Source: Stutzerimonas stutzeri
GTDB lineage: Bacteria; Pseudomonadota; Gammaproteobacteria; Pseudomonadales; Pseudomonadaceae
NCBI RefSeq assembly: GCF_024448985.1
Contig: NZ_JAMOII010000005.1
Coordinates: 1-64,000 of the forward strand
Direction of reading: 5' to 3'
DNA: 64,000 nucleotides
Numbering within the stretch: the first letter of the stretch is position 1; every line of letters begins with the position of its first letter. The notes below the pieces were generated by a model that ran no database searches, was not told the DNA's origin, and saw only the letters and a list, made by a program, of their open reading frames with translations. A program made the translations under genes and the position numbers. Of the stretch, positions 43,951 to 54,316 are shown piece by piece.

Positions 43951-45177
43951 TTAGATGTCCAGCAGCAGGCGAGCTGGATCTTCTAGCAGGTTCTTGATCG
44001 TGACCAAGAAGCTTACCGCTTCCTTGCCATCGATCAGACGGTGATCATAAGACAGCGCCAAATACATCATCGGCCGGATGACAACCTGACCGTTGACGGC
44101 CATGGGACGTTGCAGAATGTTATGCATGCCCAGAATGGCAGCTTGGGGCGGGTTAACGATAGGAGTCGACATCATCGAGCCGAACGTACCGCCGTTGGTA
44201 ATAGTGAACGTGCCCCCTGTCATTTCGTCGATCGACAGCTTGCCGTCGCGAGCCTTCTTACCGAAGGTGGCGATGCCGCTTTCGACTTCGGCCAAGTTCA
44301 TCAGCTCAGCGTTACGCAGGACCGGCACGACCAGACCGCGGTCACTGGACACGGCGACGCCGATGTCTTGATAGCCGTGATAGACGATGTCGGTACCATC
44401 GATCGATGCATTGACTGCCGGGAAGCGCTTCAGCGCCTCGACAGACGCCTTGACGAAGAAGGACATGAAGCCCAGACGAACGCCGTTGTGAGTCTTCTCG
44501 AACAGATCCTTGTACTTCGAACGCAGGGCCATGATTTCGGTCATGTCGACTTCGTTGAAGGTGGTCAGCATCGCCATGTTCGACTGTGCTTCGACCAGAC
44601 GCTCGGCAACCTTGGCGCGCAGGCGGGTCATCGGGACGCGCTTCTCGGTACGATCACCGGCAGCGGTAACGACGGGCGCGGCAGCAACTGCAGCGGGCTT
44701 GGCGGCAGCGGCGGGTGCGGACTTCTTAGCTTCGATTGCAGCAACCAGATCTTCCTTGGTGACGCGACCGTCTTTGCCAGTGCCCTTAACGCTGTTGGGA
44801 TCAATGCCATTTTCTTCGGCGAGCTTGCGCGCGGCCGGAGCGAGGATGGCATCTTCACCGCCCGCGGCAGGTGCCGGCGCAGCAGCAGGGGCAGCGGCCT
44901 GAGCCGGGGCTGCAGCAGGCGAAGACGCGGCGGCGGTAGCGCCAGCATCCAGCTTGCCGAGCAGCTCGCCGCTCAGTACGGTGTCGCCCTCATTCTTGAC
45001 GATTTCGCTCAGTACGCCATCCGCTTCGGCCAGTACTTCCATCACGACCTTGTCGGTCTCGATGTCGACGATCAGTTCGTCGCGCTTGACTGCATCGCCC
45101 GGCTGCTTGTGCCAGGTAGCAACGGTGCCGTCAGCAACCGATTCAGGAAATTGAGGGGCTTTGATCTCGATAGCCAT
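43951..45177 (-). CDS. sucB: Dihydrolipoyl succinyltransferase (E2) SucB
   Basis: This 408-residue E2 has one lipoyl domain (lipoyl Lys43 in [11 protein letters not shown]), an Ala/Pro linker (about 82-108), and a peripheral-subunit-binding domain ([20 protein letters not shown]). The catalytic domain ends [14 protein letters not shown]. It transfers succinyl from lipoamide to CoA. It is 69 bases after sucA. Confidence 0.97.
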   Translation of the reverse strand: MAIEIKAPQFPESVADGTVATWHKQPGDAVKRDELIVDIETDKVVMEVLAEADGVLSEIVKNEGDTVLSGELLGKLDAGATAAASSPAAAPAQAAAPAAAPAPAAGGEDAILAPAARKLAEENGIDPNSVKGTGKDGRVTKEDLVAAIEAKKSAPAAAAKPAAVAAAPVVTAAGDRTEKRVPMTRLRAKVAERLVEAQSNMAMLTTFNEVDMTEIMALRSKYKDLFEKTHNGVRLGFMSFFVKASVEALKRFPAVNASIDGTDIVYHGYQDIGVAVSSDRGLVVPVLRNAELMNLAEVESGIATFGKKARDGKLSIDEMTGGTFTITNGGTFGSMMSTPIVNPPQAAILGMHNILQRPMAVNGQVVIRPMMYLALSYDHRLIDGKEAVSFLVTIKNLLEDPARLLLDI

Positions 45178-45246
45178 TAGCTGGGGTCCTATTTGATTCG
45201 GTTTCTACATCGAGGCCGCGGTTTTCGCGGCCCCTTGCAAGAATGA

Positions 45247-48078
45247 TTAAATGGTGAAGGCGTCCTGCAGCAGTTTCTCCTGCTGTTCGGCGTGCATGGA
45301 TGCATAGCCGACCGCAGGCGCAGCAGAAGCTTCACGACCCGCGTACTGCAGGAAGAGCTCTTTCTTGTGCGCGACGGCAACGCGACGCATGTGGTGCTGG
45401 CTGCAGTACCACGCGCCCTGGTTCATCGGCTCTTCCTGACACCAGACGATGCTCTTGAGGTTCTGGTACGGCGCGAGCACCTCAGCCAGATCATCCTCCG
45501 GGAACGGGTACAGCTGCTCGAGACGAACAATCGCGATATCTTCGCGGCCTTCGTTACGACGCTTGTCTAGCAGATCGTAGTAGACCTTGCCGCTGCACAT
45601 GATCAGACGTTCGACCTTGCTCGGCTCGATCTGATCGATTTCAGGAATCACAGTCAGGAACGAGCCCTGGGTCAGTTCCTCCAGCGTCGAGGTCGCAAGC
45701 TTGTGGCGCAGCAGCGACTTCGGGGTCAGGGCTACCAGTGGCTTGCGCAGCGGGCGGATCGCCTGACGACGCAGCATATGGTAGACCTGCGCCGGCGTGG
45801 TCGGCACGCACACCTGAATGTTGTGCTCGGCACACAGCTGCAGGTAGCGCTCCAGGCGGGCCGACGAATGCTCGGGACCCTGACCTTCATAGCCGTGCGG
45901 CAACAACATTGTCAGACCACAGAGACGGCCCCACTTGTGCTCGCCACTGGTGATGAACTGGTCGATAACAACCTGCGCACCGTTGGCGAAGTCACCGAAC
46001 TGAGCTTCCCAGACCACCAGCGCGTTGGGCATGGTCGTGGCGTAACCGTATTCGAACGCAAGCACCGCTTCTTCGGACAGGAAGGAGTCGTACAGGTCGA
46101 AGCGCGGCTGACCTTCGTAAAGATGCTGCAGCGGAATGTAGGTACTGCCGTCCTTCTGGTTATGCAGCGCCGCGTGGCGGTGCGAGAAGGTACCGCGGCC
46201 AACGTCCTGGCCACTGATGCGTACCGGATGACCTTCGAACAACAGGGTCGCGTACGCCAGCGTCTCGGCATAGCCCCAGTTGATCGCCAGCGCACCGGCC
46301 CCCATCTTCTGACGGTCTTCGAGGATCTTGGATACCTGGCGCTGCACCACGAAGCCTTCAGGGACTGCCAACATCTTGCTGGACAGTTCCTGCAGAGCTT
46401 TCAGGTCGAAACGGGTATCGTGGCGCGCAGTCCAGGCATGGCCCAAATATGGGCGCCAATCGACGAAGAGCTCCTTGTTGGGCTCTTTGACCAAGCTCTT
46501 GACTACGTGCAAGCCGTTGTCCAGCGCAGCCCGATATTCATCGACCTTCGCCTGCACCTGCGCGTCTTCCAGCACTTTGGACTGAATCAGTGAATCGGAA
46601 TACAGCTCACGGGTGGTGCGCTGCTTGGCGATCTTCTGATACATCAGTGGCTGAGTACCGCTCGGCTCGTCCGCTTCGTTGTGACCACGACGACGATAGC
46701 AAATCAAGTCGATGACGATGTCGCGCTTGAACTGCATGCGGTAATCGACAGCCAACTGCGTAACGAACAGAACAGCCTCCGGATCATCCGCATTCACATG
46801 GAAGATCGGCGCCTGGATCATCTTCGCAACGTCGGTCGCGTACTCGGTAGAGCGCGCGTCTTCCTGCTTGTTCGTCGTGAAGCCGACTTGGTTGTTGATC
46901 ACGATGCGGATGGTGCCGCCGGTACGATAGGCCCGGGTCTGCGACATCTGGAACGTTTCCATGACCACGCCCTGGCCGGCGACCGCCGCATCACCATGGA
47001 TGGTTACCGGGAGCACCTTGTCGCCTACCGAATCAGAACGACGGTCCTGACGCGCACGAACGGAACCTTCGACCACCGGGGAAACGATTTCCAGGTGAGA
47101 CGGGTTGAAGGCCATCGCTAGATGGATTTCGCCACCTGGCGTCATCACGTTCGAGGAAAAGCCCTGGTGGTACTTAACGTCGCCAGAGCTGAGACCTTCG
47201 ACCTTCTTGCCTTCGAACTCGTCGAACAGGTCGCGCGGGTTCTTGCCGAAGGTATTGACCAGCACGTTAAGACGGCCGCGGTGGGCCATGCCGATGACGA
47301 TTTCCTTGGTGCCGTACGAACCGGAACGCTGAATAATCTCGTCGAGCAGTGGAATCAGACTCTCGCCGCCTTCCAGGCCGAAGCGTTTGGTGCCCGGATA
47401 CTTGGTACCCAGGTACTTTTCAAGACCCTCGGCAGCAGTTAGACGCTCAAGCAAATGGCTTTTGATTTCCGACGAGAAGACGGGACGCCCACGGACGCTT
47501 TCCAGGCGCTGGATGAACCAGTTGCGCTGATCGGAATCGACGATATGGGTAAATTCGGCACCAATGGTGCGGCAATATGTCTCTTGCAACGCCTGCTGAA
47601 TTTCCCGCAATGTCGCCTGATCCCTGCCCATGGCAAGGTCACCGGTGCGGAAAACCGTATCCAAGTCGGCATCGGTCAAAGCGTAGTTGTTAATGGCAAG
47701 ATCAGCCGGAGCCGGGCGCTGCTGCAAGCCGAGCGGATCGAGCTGTGCAGCCTGATGCCCACGCATCCGGTATGCCTGTATCAGACGCAGGACTTCGACC
47801 TGCTTCTTCTCATGCTCGCTACTAACGCTGCCTGCCGAAACAGGCTGTGCGCGACGCTGGTTCTTGGCCAGCAGGACGAAGTGATCGCGAATCGTTGAAT
47901 GCGAAACATCGGCCGTAGCGCCGCCACTGATGGGCAACTTCTGGAAGTAAGTGCGCCACTCTTCGGGCACAGCGTTGGGATCGTGCAGGTAGAGCTCATA
48001 AAGCTCTTCCACATAGGCAGCGTTACCACCGGATAGGTGGGCACTGTCCCACATGCGCTGCATTACGCTTTCTTGCAT
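45247..48078 (-). CDS. sucA: 2-oxoglutarate dehydrogenase E1 SucA
   Basis: This 943-residue thiamine-diphosphate enzyme has an E2-binding N-terminus (SVMQRMWDSAHLSGGNAAYV), IGMAHRGRLNVLVN, the ThDP motif in the region GDAAVAGQGVVMETFQMSQT, and RGTFSHRHAALHNQ. It decarboxylates 2-oxoglutarate. A ribosome site AAGGTGA precedes the ATG. It begins 291 bases after sdhB. Confidence 0.97.
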   Translation of the reverse strand: MQESVMQRMWDSAHLSGGNAAYVEELYELYLHDPNAVPEEWRTYFQKLPISGGATADVSHSTIRDHFVLLAKNQRRAQPVSAGSVSSEHEKKQVEVLRLIQAYRMRGHQAAQLDPLGLQQRPAPADLAINNYALTDADLDTVFRTGDLAMGRDQATLREIQQALQETYCRTIGAEFTHIVDSDQRNWFIQRLESVRGRPVFSSEIKSHLLERLTAAEGLEKYLGTKYPGTKRFGLEGGESLIPLLDEIIQRSGSYGTKEIVIGMAHRGRLNVLVNTFGKNPRDLFDEFEGKKVEGLSSGDVKYHQGFSSNVMTPGGEIHLAMAFNPSHLEIVSPVVEGSVRARQDRRSDSVGDKVLPVTIHGDAAVAGQGVVMETFQMSQTRAYRTGGTIRIVINNQVGFTTNKQEDARSTEYATDVAKMIQAPIFHVNADDPEAVLFVTQLAVDYRMQFKRDIVIDLICYRRRGHNEADEPSGTQPLMYQKIAKQRTTRELYSDSLIQSKVLEDAQVQAKVDEYRAALDNGLHVVKSLVKEPNKELFVDWRPYLGHAWTARHDTRFDLKALQELSSKMLAVPEGFVVQRQVSKILEDRQKMGAGALAINWGYAETLAYATLLFEGHPVRISGQDVGRGTFSHRHAALHNQKDGSTYIPLQHLYEGQPRFDLYDSFLSEEAVLAFEYGYATTMPNALVVWEAQFGDFANGAQVVIDQFITSGEHKWGRLCGLTMLLPHGYEGQGPEHSSARLERYLQLCAEHNIQVCVPTTPAQVYHMLRRQAIRPLRKPLVALTPKSLLRHKLATSTLEELTQGSFLTVIPEIDQIEPSKVERLIMCSGKVYYDLLDKRRNEGREDIAIVRLEQLYPFPEDDLAEVLAPYQNLKSIVWCQEEPMNQGAWYCSQHHMRRVAVAHKKELFLQYAGREASAAPAVGYASMHAEQQEKLLQDAFTI

Positions 48079-48273
48079 GTCTGGTCACCTTCGATAAGGA
48101 GACACCACCAGCGTGGAGACCGCAGCATGACTTCCCAAGTTCTGAAGCAGCGACCCAGGTAAAGCCACTACGGACCGCGCAGATAGTTTCCGAGAACCAC
48201 CCCGGATGCTCCTGCTGGTCATCAAATTTTCAGAGCGAAATCTCGGCTTTGTGGGCTGAGATTCCTACTAAGA

Positions 48274-48307
48274 CTACGGCGCCGTCGTTTGAACTTCGGC
48301 GCCGTAG
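48274..48307. other. Stem-loop between sdhB and sucA
   Basis: CTACGGCGCCG, 12-base loop, CGGCGCCGTAG, an 11-bp perfect stem in the 291-base sdhB-sucA gap. It has no T run on the minus strand, so it may be a processing or stabilising structure rather than a terminator. Confidence 0.55.
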
Positions 48308-48369
48308 GTGTCGCGGTAAAGCATTAGGGGCCTACGGTCACCCAAGTAACCGTGGCCACCGTTGGCACG

Positions 48370-49074
48370 TCAGGTTGCACTCTGCAACAGCATGTTCCGC
48401 ACATGACCAATCGCCTTGGTCGGGTTCAACCCTTTCGGGCAAACACTTACGCAGTTCATGATGCCGCGGCAGCGGAACACACTGAACGGATCGTCCAGCG
48501 CAGTCAGACGGTTCTCAGTCTCGGTGTCGCGGCTATCGGCCAGGAAGCGGTAGGCCTGAAGCAGCGCAGCCGGGCCAAGGAACTTGTCCGGATTCCACCA
48601 GAAGGACGGGCAACTGGTCGAGCAGCAAGCGCACAAAATGCACTCATACAGACCGTCAAGCTTTTCCCGATCTTCCGGACTCTGCAGACGTTCGATAGCC
48701 GGAGCAGGCGTATCGTTCATCAAATAAGGACGAACCTTCTCGTACTGCTTATAGAAGATGCCCATATCGACGGCCAAGTCACGGATAACTGGCAAACCAG
48801 GCAGCGGGCGAACCACCAGCTTGCTGCCCTTGACCACGGCAGACAGCGGAGTGATGCAGGCCAGACCATTCTTGCCGTTCATGTTCATGCCATCGGAGCC
48901 ACAGACTCCTTCGCGGCAGGAACGGCGATAGGAGAAACCTTCGTCCTGCTCCTTGACGAGCGCCAAGACGTCAAGAACCATCAGATCTTTACCATCGGTA
49001 TTGATCTGGAAGTCCTGCATGTATGGCTTTTCGTCTTTATCCGGGTTGTAGCGATAAACGCTCACTTGCAACAT
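48370..49074 (-). CDS. sdhB: Succinate dehydrogenase iron-sulphur subunit SdhB
   Basis: This 234-residue protein has three cluster-binding sets: SCREGVCGSDGMNMNG with GLAC for 2Fe-2S, CILCACCSTSCP, and CRGIMNCVSVCPKGLNP for 4Fe-4S and 3Fe-4S. It passes electrons from SdhA to quinone. It starts ten bases after sdhA ends. Confidence 0.97.
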   Translation of the reverse strand: MLQVSVYRYNPDKDEKPYMQDFQINTDGKDLMVLDVLALVKEQDEGFSYRRSCREGVCGSDGMNMNGKNGLACITPLSAVVKGSKLVVRPLPGLPVIRDLAVDMGIFYKQYEKVRPYLMNDTPAPAIERLQSPEDREKLDGLYECILCACCSTSCPSFWWNPDKFLGPAALLQAYRFLADSRDTETENRLTALDDPFSVFRCRGIMNCVSVCPKGLNPTKAIGHVRNMLLQSAT

Positions 49075-49084
49075 ATCGGCGACC

Positions 49085-50857
49085 TCAGTAAGTCCGGACC
49101 TTGGGTTCGAAAGTCGGAACTGTCTTCGGAGAGAAGTTCACGGCACGCTTGGCTACACGCTTCTCACCTGGGAAGTACAGGGTGTGGCACAGCCAGTTTT
49201 CATCGTCACGCTCTTCGTAATCCTCACGAGCATGCGCACCGCGGGATTCTTTGCGGTTTTCAGCAGCAATGGCAGTCGCTTCGGCAACCTCCAGCAGATT
49301 CTGAAGTTCCAGCGCTTCGATACGCGCAGTATTGAACGCCTGACTCTTGTCAGAAATGTTGACGGTAGCGATACGCTGACGCAGATCAGCCAACTGGGCG
49401 ATGCCCTTCTGCATATATTCGCCAGTACGGAACACACCGAAGTAGTTCTGCATACAGCTTTGAAGTTCTTTACGCAGCGAAGCAACATCTTCACCAGCGG
49501 TCCGCTCGTTCAGACTGGCCAGGCGATTCAGCGCCACGTCCAAATCTGTTTCCGTAGCTCCGCGATGCTCGATACCGTCCTTCAGCGCCTTTTCCAAATG
49601 CAGACCAGCTGCGCGGCCGAATACGACCAGATCCAGCAGCGAGTTACCGCCCAGACGGTTGGCGCCATGCACGGATACGCATGCCACTTCGCCTACGGCA
49701 AACAAGCCATCGATAATCTTGTCATTGCCGTTGGCATCCTGAGTCATTGCCTGACCGTGGATATTGGTGGCGATGCCGCCCATCATGTAATGGCAGGTCG
49801 GAACCACAGGAACCGGAGCCGTGACAGGGTCGACGTGAGCGAAGGTCTTGGATAGCTCACAGATGCCCGGCAGGCGGCTGTGCAGCACTTCTTCGCCGAG
49901 GTGATCAAGCTTGAGCATCACATGATCGCCGTCCGGGCCACAGCCGTTGCCAGCCAGGATTTCCTTGACCATCGAGCGAGCAACGACGTCACGACCGGCG
50001 AGGTCTTTCGCGTTCGGAGCATAACGCTCCATGAAACGCTCGCCATGCTTGTTGATCAGGTAACCACCTTCACCACGGCAACCTTCGGTTACCAGCACGC
50101 CAGCACCGGCGATACCAGTCGGGTGGAACTGCCACATCTCGATGTCCTGAACCGGCACACCGGCACGCAGCGCCATACCGATCCCGTCACCGGTATTAAT
50201 CAGGGCGTTGGTCGTGGAAGCATAAATACGACCGGCACCGCCGGTAGCCAGAACCACGGCCTTGGAACGGATATAAACCGTTTCGCCGTTTTCGATGCAG
50301 ATCGCGATGATGCCGACAATGGCACCATCCTGGTTCTTCACCAGGTCGACGCCGTACCACTCATTAAGGAAGGATGTGCCGGCTTTCAGGTTGGCCTGAT
50401 AGAGCGTATGCAGCAGCGCGTGACCGGTACGGTCGGCCGCAGCACAGGTCCGAGCAGCCTGACCGCCCTTGCCATAGTCCTTGGACTGTCCACCAAATGG
50501 ACGCTGGTAGATACGGCCCTGCTCGGTACGAGAGAACGGCAGCCCCATGTGCTCCAGTTCGAACACCGCTTCAGGGCCAACGGAACACATGTACTCGATA
50601 GCGTCCTGGTCGCCGATGTAATCGGAACCCTTGACGGTATCGTACATATGCCAACGCCAATCATCGTTCGGGTCGGCCGAAGCGATAGCGCAGGTGATAC
50701 CACCCTGAGCGGAAACGGTATGGGAACGGGTCGGGAAAACCTTGGTTACCACTGCAGTTTTGTGGCCACCTTGGGCCAGCTGCAGCGCGGCGCGCATGCC
50801 CGCGCCACCGCCACCAATAATGATGGCGTCATAAGAAAGAGTACGAATGCTAGCCAT
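49085..50857 (-). CDS. sdhA: Succinate dehydrogenase flavoprotein SdhA
   Basis: This 590-residue flavoprotein has the FAD motif [15 protein letters not shown] and the covalent-flavin His46 in [13 protein letters not shown]. Substrate-site motifs include [11 protein letters not shown] and [10 protein letters not shown]. It oxidises succinate to fumarate on the inner face of the membrane. It starts three bases after sdhD. Confidence 0.97.
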   Translation of the reverse strand: MASIRTLSYDAIIIGGGGAGMRAALQLAQGGHKTAVVTKVFPTRSHTVSAQGGITCAIASADPNDDWRWHMYDTVKGSDYIGDQDAIEYMCSVGPEAVFELEHMGLPFSRTEQGRIYQRPFGGQSKDYGKGGQAARTCAAADRTGHALLHTLYQANLKAGTSFLNEWYGVDLVKNQDGAIVGIIAICIENGETVYIRSKAVVLATGGAGRIYASTTNALINTGDGIGMALRAGVPVQDIEMWQFHPTGIAGAGVLVTEGCRGEGGYLINKHGERFMERYAPNAKDLAGRDVVARSMVKEILAGNGCGPDGDHVMLKLDHLGEEVLHSRLPGICELSKTFAHVDPVTAPVPVVPTCHYMMGGIATNIHGQAMTQDANGNDKIIDGLFAVGEVACVSVHGANRLGGNSLLDLVVFGRAAGLHLEKALKDGIEHRGATETDLDVALNRLASLNERTAGEDVASLRKELQSCMQNYFGVFRTGEYMQKGIAQLADLRQRIATVNISDKSQAFNTARIEALELQNLLEVAEATAIAAENRKESRGAHAREDYEERDDENWLCHTLYFPGEKRVAKRAVNFSPKTVPTFEPKVRTY

Positions 50858-50860
50858 GGA

Positions 50861-51229
50861 TCAGATACCCCAAAGAATCTGCACACCCCAGACGAAGAAT
50901 GTGAACATGGCGATGCCACACACTGCCTGGAAGAGGAAACGCACACCGGTAGCCCACTTACCGATTGCCATGTTGGTCAGGTAGTCAGTGGAAATCGTCC
51001 ACATACCAACCCACGCATGCACACTCAGGGCGACCAGCGCCAGCAGACTGAAGATACGCATCCAGCTGGACGAGAAGAGTCCCTGCCACTGAGCGTATTC
51101 CAGCCCCGGATTCACAAGCAGGTATCCGATCAGAAAAATGAAATAAGCCGCGAGAACCACCGCAGAGACGCGCTGAGCCATCCAGTCGTACAGACCCGAT
51201 CGCGAGAAGTTCGTGACGTTAGTTACCAT
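50861..51229 (-). CDS. sdhD: Succinate dehydrogenase membrane anchor SdhD
   Basis: This 122-residue protein has three membrane helices (about 22-40, 57-80 and 95-118). A His in SVHAWVGMW is the expected haem b ligand. It overlaps the end of sdhC by seven bases. Confidence 0.95.
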   Translation of the reverse strand: MVTNVTNFSRSGLYDWMAQRVSAVVLAAYFIFLIGYLLVNPGLEYAQWQGLFSSSWMRIFSLLALVALSVHAWVGMWTISTDYLTNMAIGKWATGVRFLFQAVCGIAMFTFFVWGVQILWGI

Positions 51230-51597
51230 ATCCAGACTCCCGCCAGAACGATCAGCACCGCCGAAACGGCCAGAACGATTTTCGAGCCCAGCTTGCCGCC
51301 TTCCAGCGTCTCACCATGCCCGGTGTCCATGATCAGGTGACGCACACCAGCCACCAGGTGATACAGCAATGCAGAAAGCAGCGCCCAGACCACCAGCTTG
51401 GCTAGCGGGCTGCTGATATACGCTTTCACTTCTTCGAAGCCTTCGGCAGAAGAAAGCGAGACATCCAGCGCAAGCAGCAGAATGGCCACACCAACAAACA
51501 GTATCACGCCGGAAATGCGATGAAGGATTGAGGTGTAGGCAGTGATTGGGAGCTTTATTGTCCTAAGATCTAGGTTTACAGGTCGTTGGCTTTTCAC
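51223..51597 (-). CDS. sdhC: Succinate dehydrogenase cytochrome b556 subunit SdhC
   Basis: This 124-residue protein has three membrane helices and the motifs SILHRISGVILF and HLVAGVRHLIMD, which carry the quinone site and haem ligand region. It starts with GTG at 51597 (MKSQRPVNLDLRTIKLP), as I recall for P. aeruginosa. It heads sdhCDAB-sucAB-lpd-sucCD. Confidence 0.96.
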   Translation of the reverse strand: MKSQRPVNLDLRTIKLPITAYTSILHRISGVILFVGVAILLLALDVSLSSAEGFEEVKAYISSPLAKLVVWALLSALLYHLVAGVRHLIMDTGHGETLEGGKLGSKIVLAVSAVLIVLAGVWIW

Positions 51598-51728
51598 GGC
51601 TTTTTTTCACACTTGAGAGCCCCCGAAAACGCAGGGCAGTTGTTGGGAAGAGCACGCAGCGGTACCCGCCACCCACGAGTGACAACCCACAGGAAACTGC
51701 CTGTTAGGCCCCTGCCGGTCGGTCGCCG

Positions 51729-51757
51729 AGTATAAACAGTTAGGTGGCTAATGACAA
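51729..51757 (-). promoter_or_regulatory. Sigma-70 promoter of sdhCDAB
   Basis: On the minus strand, -35 TTGTCA (51757-51752), 17-base spacer, -10 TATACT (51734-51729). Five of six bases match consensus at each element, with ideal spacing. Confidence 0.65.
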
Positions 51758-51872
51758 TGTGGTGAAGTGCCACTAAAGGCGGATGGCGCCCCTGTTTACA
51801 AATGCCGTAAATAGCATCTTCTGGTTGCGAATTCACCCCTAAAAGCCCTCTGTAACAGGGAGCCCGCGCAAA

Positions 51873-51900
51873 TTGACTTTGAGATTTATCTCACTATAGT
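51873..51900 (+). promoter_or_regulatory. Sigma-70 promoter of gltA
   Basis: -35 TTGACT (51873-51878), 16-base spacer, -10 TATAGT (51895-51900), about 58 bases before the gltA ATG, which has AGGAGG upstream. Confidence 0.6.
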
Positions 51901-51958
51901 GATGCGGGCCCTGCGTGGGGGGCCATGATGATTCCAAGCATAAAACAGGAGGCCATAC

Positions 51959-53230
51959 ATGGCTGACAACAAAGCGCAGTTGATCATCGAAGGCGCAGAC
52001 GCCATCGAACTGCCCGTTCTAACCGGCACCGTTGGGCCTGACGTAATCGATGTTCGAGGCTTGACCTCCACGGGTCGTTTCACCTTCGATCCCGGCTTCA
52101 TGTCCACCGCCTCTTGCGAATCCAAGATCACCTACATCGACGGTGACAAAGGCGTTCTGTTGCATCGCGGCTACCCGATCGAACAACTGGCCGAAAAAGC
52201 AGATTATCTCGAGACCTGCTACCTCCTGCTGAATGGCGAATTGCCTACCGCCGAGGAAAAGGCGAAGTTCATCAGCACCGTGCAAAACCATACGATGGTT
52301 CACGAGCAGCTCAAGTCTTTCCTTAATGGTTTCCGCCGCGATGCACACCCCATGGCCATCATGTGTGGTGTTGTCGGTGCGCTGTCGGCGTTCTATCACG
52401 ACTCGCTGGACATCAACGACCCGAAGCATCGCGAAATTTCAGCGGTACGCCTGGTCGCCAAGATGCCGACTCTGGCCGCCATGGTTTACAAATACTCCAT
52501 GGGTCAGCCGATGATGTATCCGCGCAACGACCTGAACTACGCTGAAAACTTCCTTCACATGATGTTCAACACACCTTGTGAAGTGAAGCCGATCAGCCCG
52601 GTGCTGGCTAAGGCCATGGACCGCATCTTTATTCTGCACGCCGATCACGAGCAGAACGCTTCTACCTCTACCGTCCGCCTTGCAGGCTCCACCGGCGCTA
52701 ACCCATTCGCCTGTATTGCCGCTGGCATTGCAGCACTCTGGGGCCCGGCACACGGCGGCGCCAACGAAGCCGTCCTCACCATGCTGGACGAGATCGGCGA
52801 TGTATCGAACATCGAGAAATTCCTGGCCAAGGCCAAGGATAAGAATGATCCATTCAAGCTGATGGGCTTCGGCCATCGCGTCTACAAGAACTTCGACCCG
52901 CGCGCCAAGGTCATGAAGCAGACTTGTGACGAAGTGCTGGGTGAGCTGGGTATCAACGATCCGCAACTCGAACTGGCAATGAAGCTGGAAGAGATTGCGC
53001 TGAACGACCCCTACTTCGCCGAGCGCAACCTGTACCCGAACGTCGACTTCTACTCGGGCATCATTCTCAAGGCGATCGGCATTCCGACCAGCATGTTCAC
53101 GGTGATCTTCGCCCTGGCACGCACCGTCGGCTGGATTTCGCATTGGAAAGAAATGATCGCATCCGGCCAGAAGATTGGTCGCCCGCGTCAGCTGTACACC
53201 GGCCACCCGCAGCGCGACCTGCCTCGCTGA
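51959..53230 (+). CDS. gltA: Citrate synthase GltA
   Basis: This 423-residue type II citrate synthase has the catalytic His segment [20 protein letters not shown], the second His in [15 protein letters not shown], and the catalytic Asp in NVDFYSGI. It condenses acetyl-CoA with oxaloacetate. It is monocistronic with its own promoter and terminator and diverges from the sdh operon. Confidence 0.97.
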   Translation: MADNKAQLIIEGADAIELPVLTGTVGPDVIDVRGLTSTGRFTFDPGFMSTASCESKITYIDGDKGVLLHRGYPIEQLAEKADYLETCYLLLNGELPTAEEKAKFISTVQNHTMVHEQLKSFLNGFRRDAHPMAIMCGVVGALSAFYHDSLDINDPKHREISAVRLVAKMPTLAAMVYKYSMGQPMMYPRNDLNYAENFLHMMFNTPCEVKPISPVLAKAMDRIFILHADHEQNASTSTVRLAGSTGANPFACIAAGIAALWGPAHGGANEAVLTMLDEIGDVSNIEKFLAKAKDKNDPFKLMGFGHRVYKNFDPRAKVMKQTCDEVLGELGINDPQLELAMKLEEIALNDPYFAERNLYPNVDFYSGIILKAIGIPTSMFTVIFALARTVGWISHWKEMIASGQKIGRPRQLYTGHPQRDLPR

Positions 53231-53264
53231 GTTGTTAGCTGGAAATACAGTCCAAGACTGCTGA

Positions 53265-53297
53265 GAAACCCCGCCAAATCGGCGGGGTTTCTTTTTT
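53265..53297 (+). terminator. Terminator of gltA
   Basis: GAAACCCCGCC, 5-base loop, GGCGGGGTTTC followed by TTTTTT. A perfect 11-bp stem. Confidence 0.92.
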
Positions 53298-53601
53298 CTG
53301 GGCAGATAAATCCAGAAAAGTCTGGTCCATCCTTGATCGCTCGATGCTCCGCGTGGGAGTGACTGCTCCGGACGTTCTACGCCCGGTCTGCGCGCTAGAC
53401 CACTCGCCGCTGACGCGGGGATCAGGACAGCATTCCTACGCAGGAATAAATGGCAATCGCTGTCCAAGGCTGCACCGAATTGTAGGAGGCGCGCCCTCGC
53501 GGCGAATCCGGATCAAATGGCCAAACAAGGCCAAGGGAAAACACTCCAAGCAACGGTATCGGCGAAACCAGGCGGGAGCGCAAGAACGATCAAGCCAGTG
53601 A
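53298..53601. other. Intergenic region between gltA and the YkgJ gene
   Basis: 304 bases with no gene. It carries one REP-like copy at 53482-53507. Nothing else is recognised. Confidence 0.5.
53482..53507. repeat. Single REP-like copy
   Basis: GTAGGAGGCGCGCCCTCGCG then GCGAAT. It differs by one base from the reverse complement of the copy at 7500-7525, showing that this is a dispersed family. Confidence 0.65.
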
Positions 53602-53853
53602 TCAGGCAGTCGCCTGCTCCAACCAGCCAAGCAATCGAATCGCATCATCCCGATGATCGCCACAGATACTACGATCGGCCTTGAAAGCAGCACAAACAGC
53701 TGGCCTTGCAGGTGACCCAAACAGCCCGCACAGATTCGAATCGGAAAGATGCGAACAACGCGCTCCAGCCGGCTTACCGAAAGGCATGCCAGGGATAGGC
53801 GAACTGATCGAAGGGGCAATACAGCAGGCACCACAACCGGGACGGCAATTCAT
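53602..53853 (-). CDS. YkgJ-family cysteine-cluster protein
   Basis: This 83-residue protein begins MNCRPGCGACCIAPSISSP and continues GARCSHLSDSNLCGLFG, then RPAVCAAF and DRSICGDHR. The cysteine pattern fits the YkgJ / CxxCxxCC family thought to bind zinc or an iron-sulphur cluster. I take the ATG at 53853, where the family usually starts, rather than the longer reading from 54051. Function unknown. Confidence 0.85.
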   Translation of the reverse strand: MNCRPGCGACCIAPSISSPIPGMPFGKPAGARCSHLSDSNLCGLFGSPARPAVCAAFKADRSICGDHRDDAIRLLGWLEQATA

Positions 53854-54044
53854 TCCAATGTTCCGAAATGAAAAAACGGGCGGCGATAATAATCGTTGTC
53901 TGGGCAGAAGCACCAGATCCCGAGATAAGTGCCGGAAGCTTGCTAGGCGAACAGCATCCAATAGGGCTTCCTGTCGCTCGCTAGGCGGGAACCGATTGTT
54001 CTTGGCACCACACACCGCCGGACAGTCCGGACTGCAAGACAGAC

Positions 54045-54062
54045 TGTCCATTCACGCGGACA
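54045..54062. promoter_or_regulatory. Distal enhancer-like inverted repeat of the tannase gene
   Basis: TGTCC-N8-GGACA, a perfect 5+5 inverted repeat. Its centre is 163.5 bases before the -12 GC. The same motif stands upstream of the porin gene. Confidence 0.6.
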
Positions 54063-54075
54063 TTACAGCCCGTCA

Positions 54076-54093
54076 TGTCGCTTCCACTGGACA
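54076..54093. promoter_or_regulatory. Proximal enhancer-like inverted repeat of the tannase gene
   Basis: TGTCG-N8-GGACA, one mismatch from the perfect form. It starts 31 bases (about three helical turns) after the distal copy. Its centre is 132.5 bases before the -12 GC. Confidence 0.55.
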
Positions 54094-54201
54094 GCGATCC
54101 GCACTGACGGGCACCCGAACTAATTTCATCTTCATCGAGCGAGAGCGGCGCGATACCAGACGATCGACCGGCTATCGGGAGCTGAGCCTCAGCGCTTGGG
54201 C

Positions 54202-54218
54202 CTGGCACGCGTTTGGCT
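54202..54218 (+). promoter_or_regulatory. Sigma-54 promoter of the tannase gene
   Basis: CTGGCACGCGTTTGGCT: TGGCAC-N5-TGGC against consensus TGGCAC-N5-TTGC. GG is at 54204-54205 and GC at 54216-54217, ten bases between. The leader to the ATG at 54317 is about 88 bases. Confidence 0.6.
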
Positions 54219-54316
54219 CCGGCTGATGCGCCTGGCCGCTGCCGTATTCTTTCGTCCGGGCGCACTCGCCTCGTGGCGTCTGCCGCGGGCACGACAACAA
54301 GAAGAAGGAAGCCCCC

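Larger units (their letters stand above)
51598..51958. other. Divergent sdhC/gltA control region
   Basis: 361 bases without a gene. It carries facing promoters for sdhC (51729-51757, minus) and gltA (51873-51900, plus), about 115 bases apart. The sdhC leader is about 125 bases long, long enough for post-transcriptional control, but I identified no defined RNA element. Confidence 0.6.
53854..54316. other. Regulatory region upstream of the tannase-family gene
   Basis: 463 bases without a gene. It contains two 18-base inverted repeats (54045-54062 and 54076-54093) and a sigma-54 promoter (54202-54218). The left part should contain the YkgJ gene promoter. Confidence 0.6.

Noticed and set aside
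44041-45180. 379-codon plus-strand frame opposite sucB
   Set aside because: Antisense shadow of sucB with composition driven by the Ala/Pro linker on the other strand.
49880-51340. 486-codon plus-strand frame across sdhA, sdhD and sdhC
   Set aside because: It crosses three real genes on the opposite strand, which no real gene would do here.
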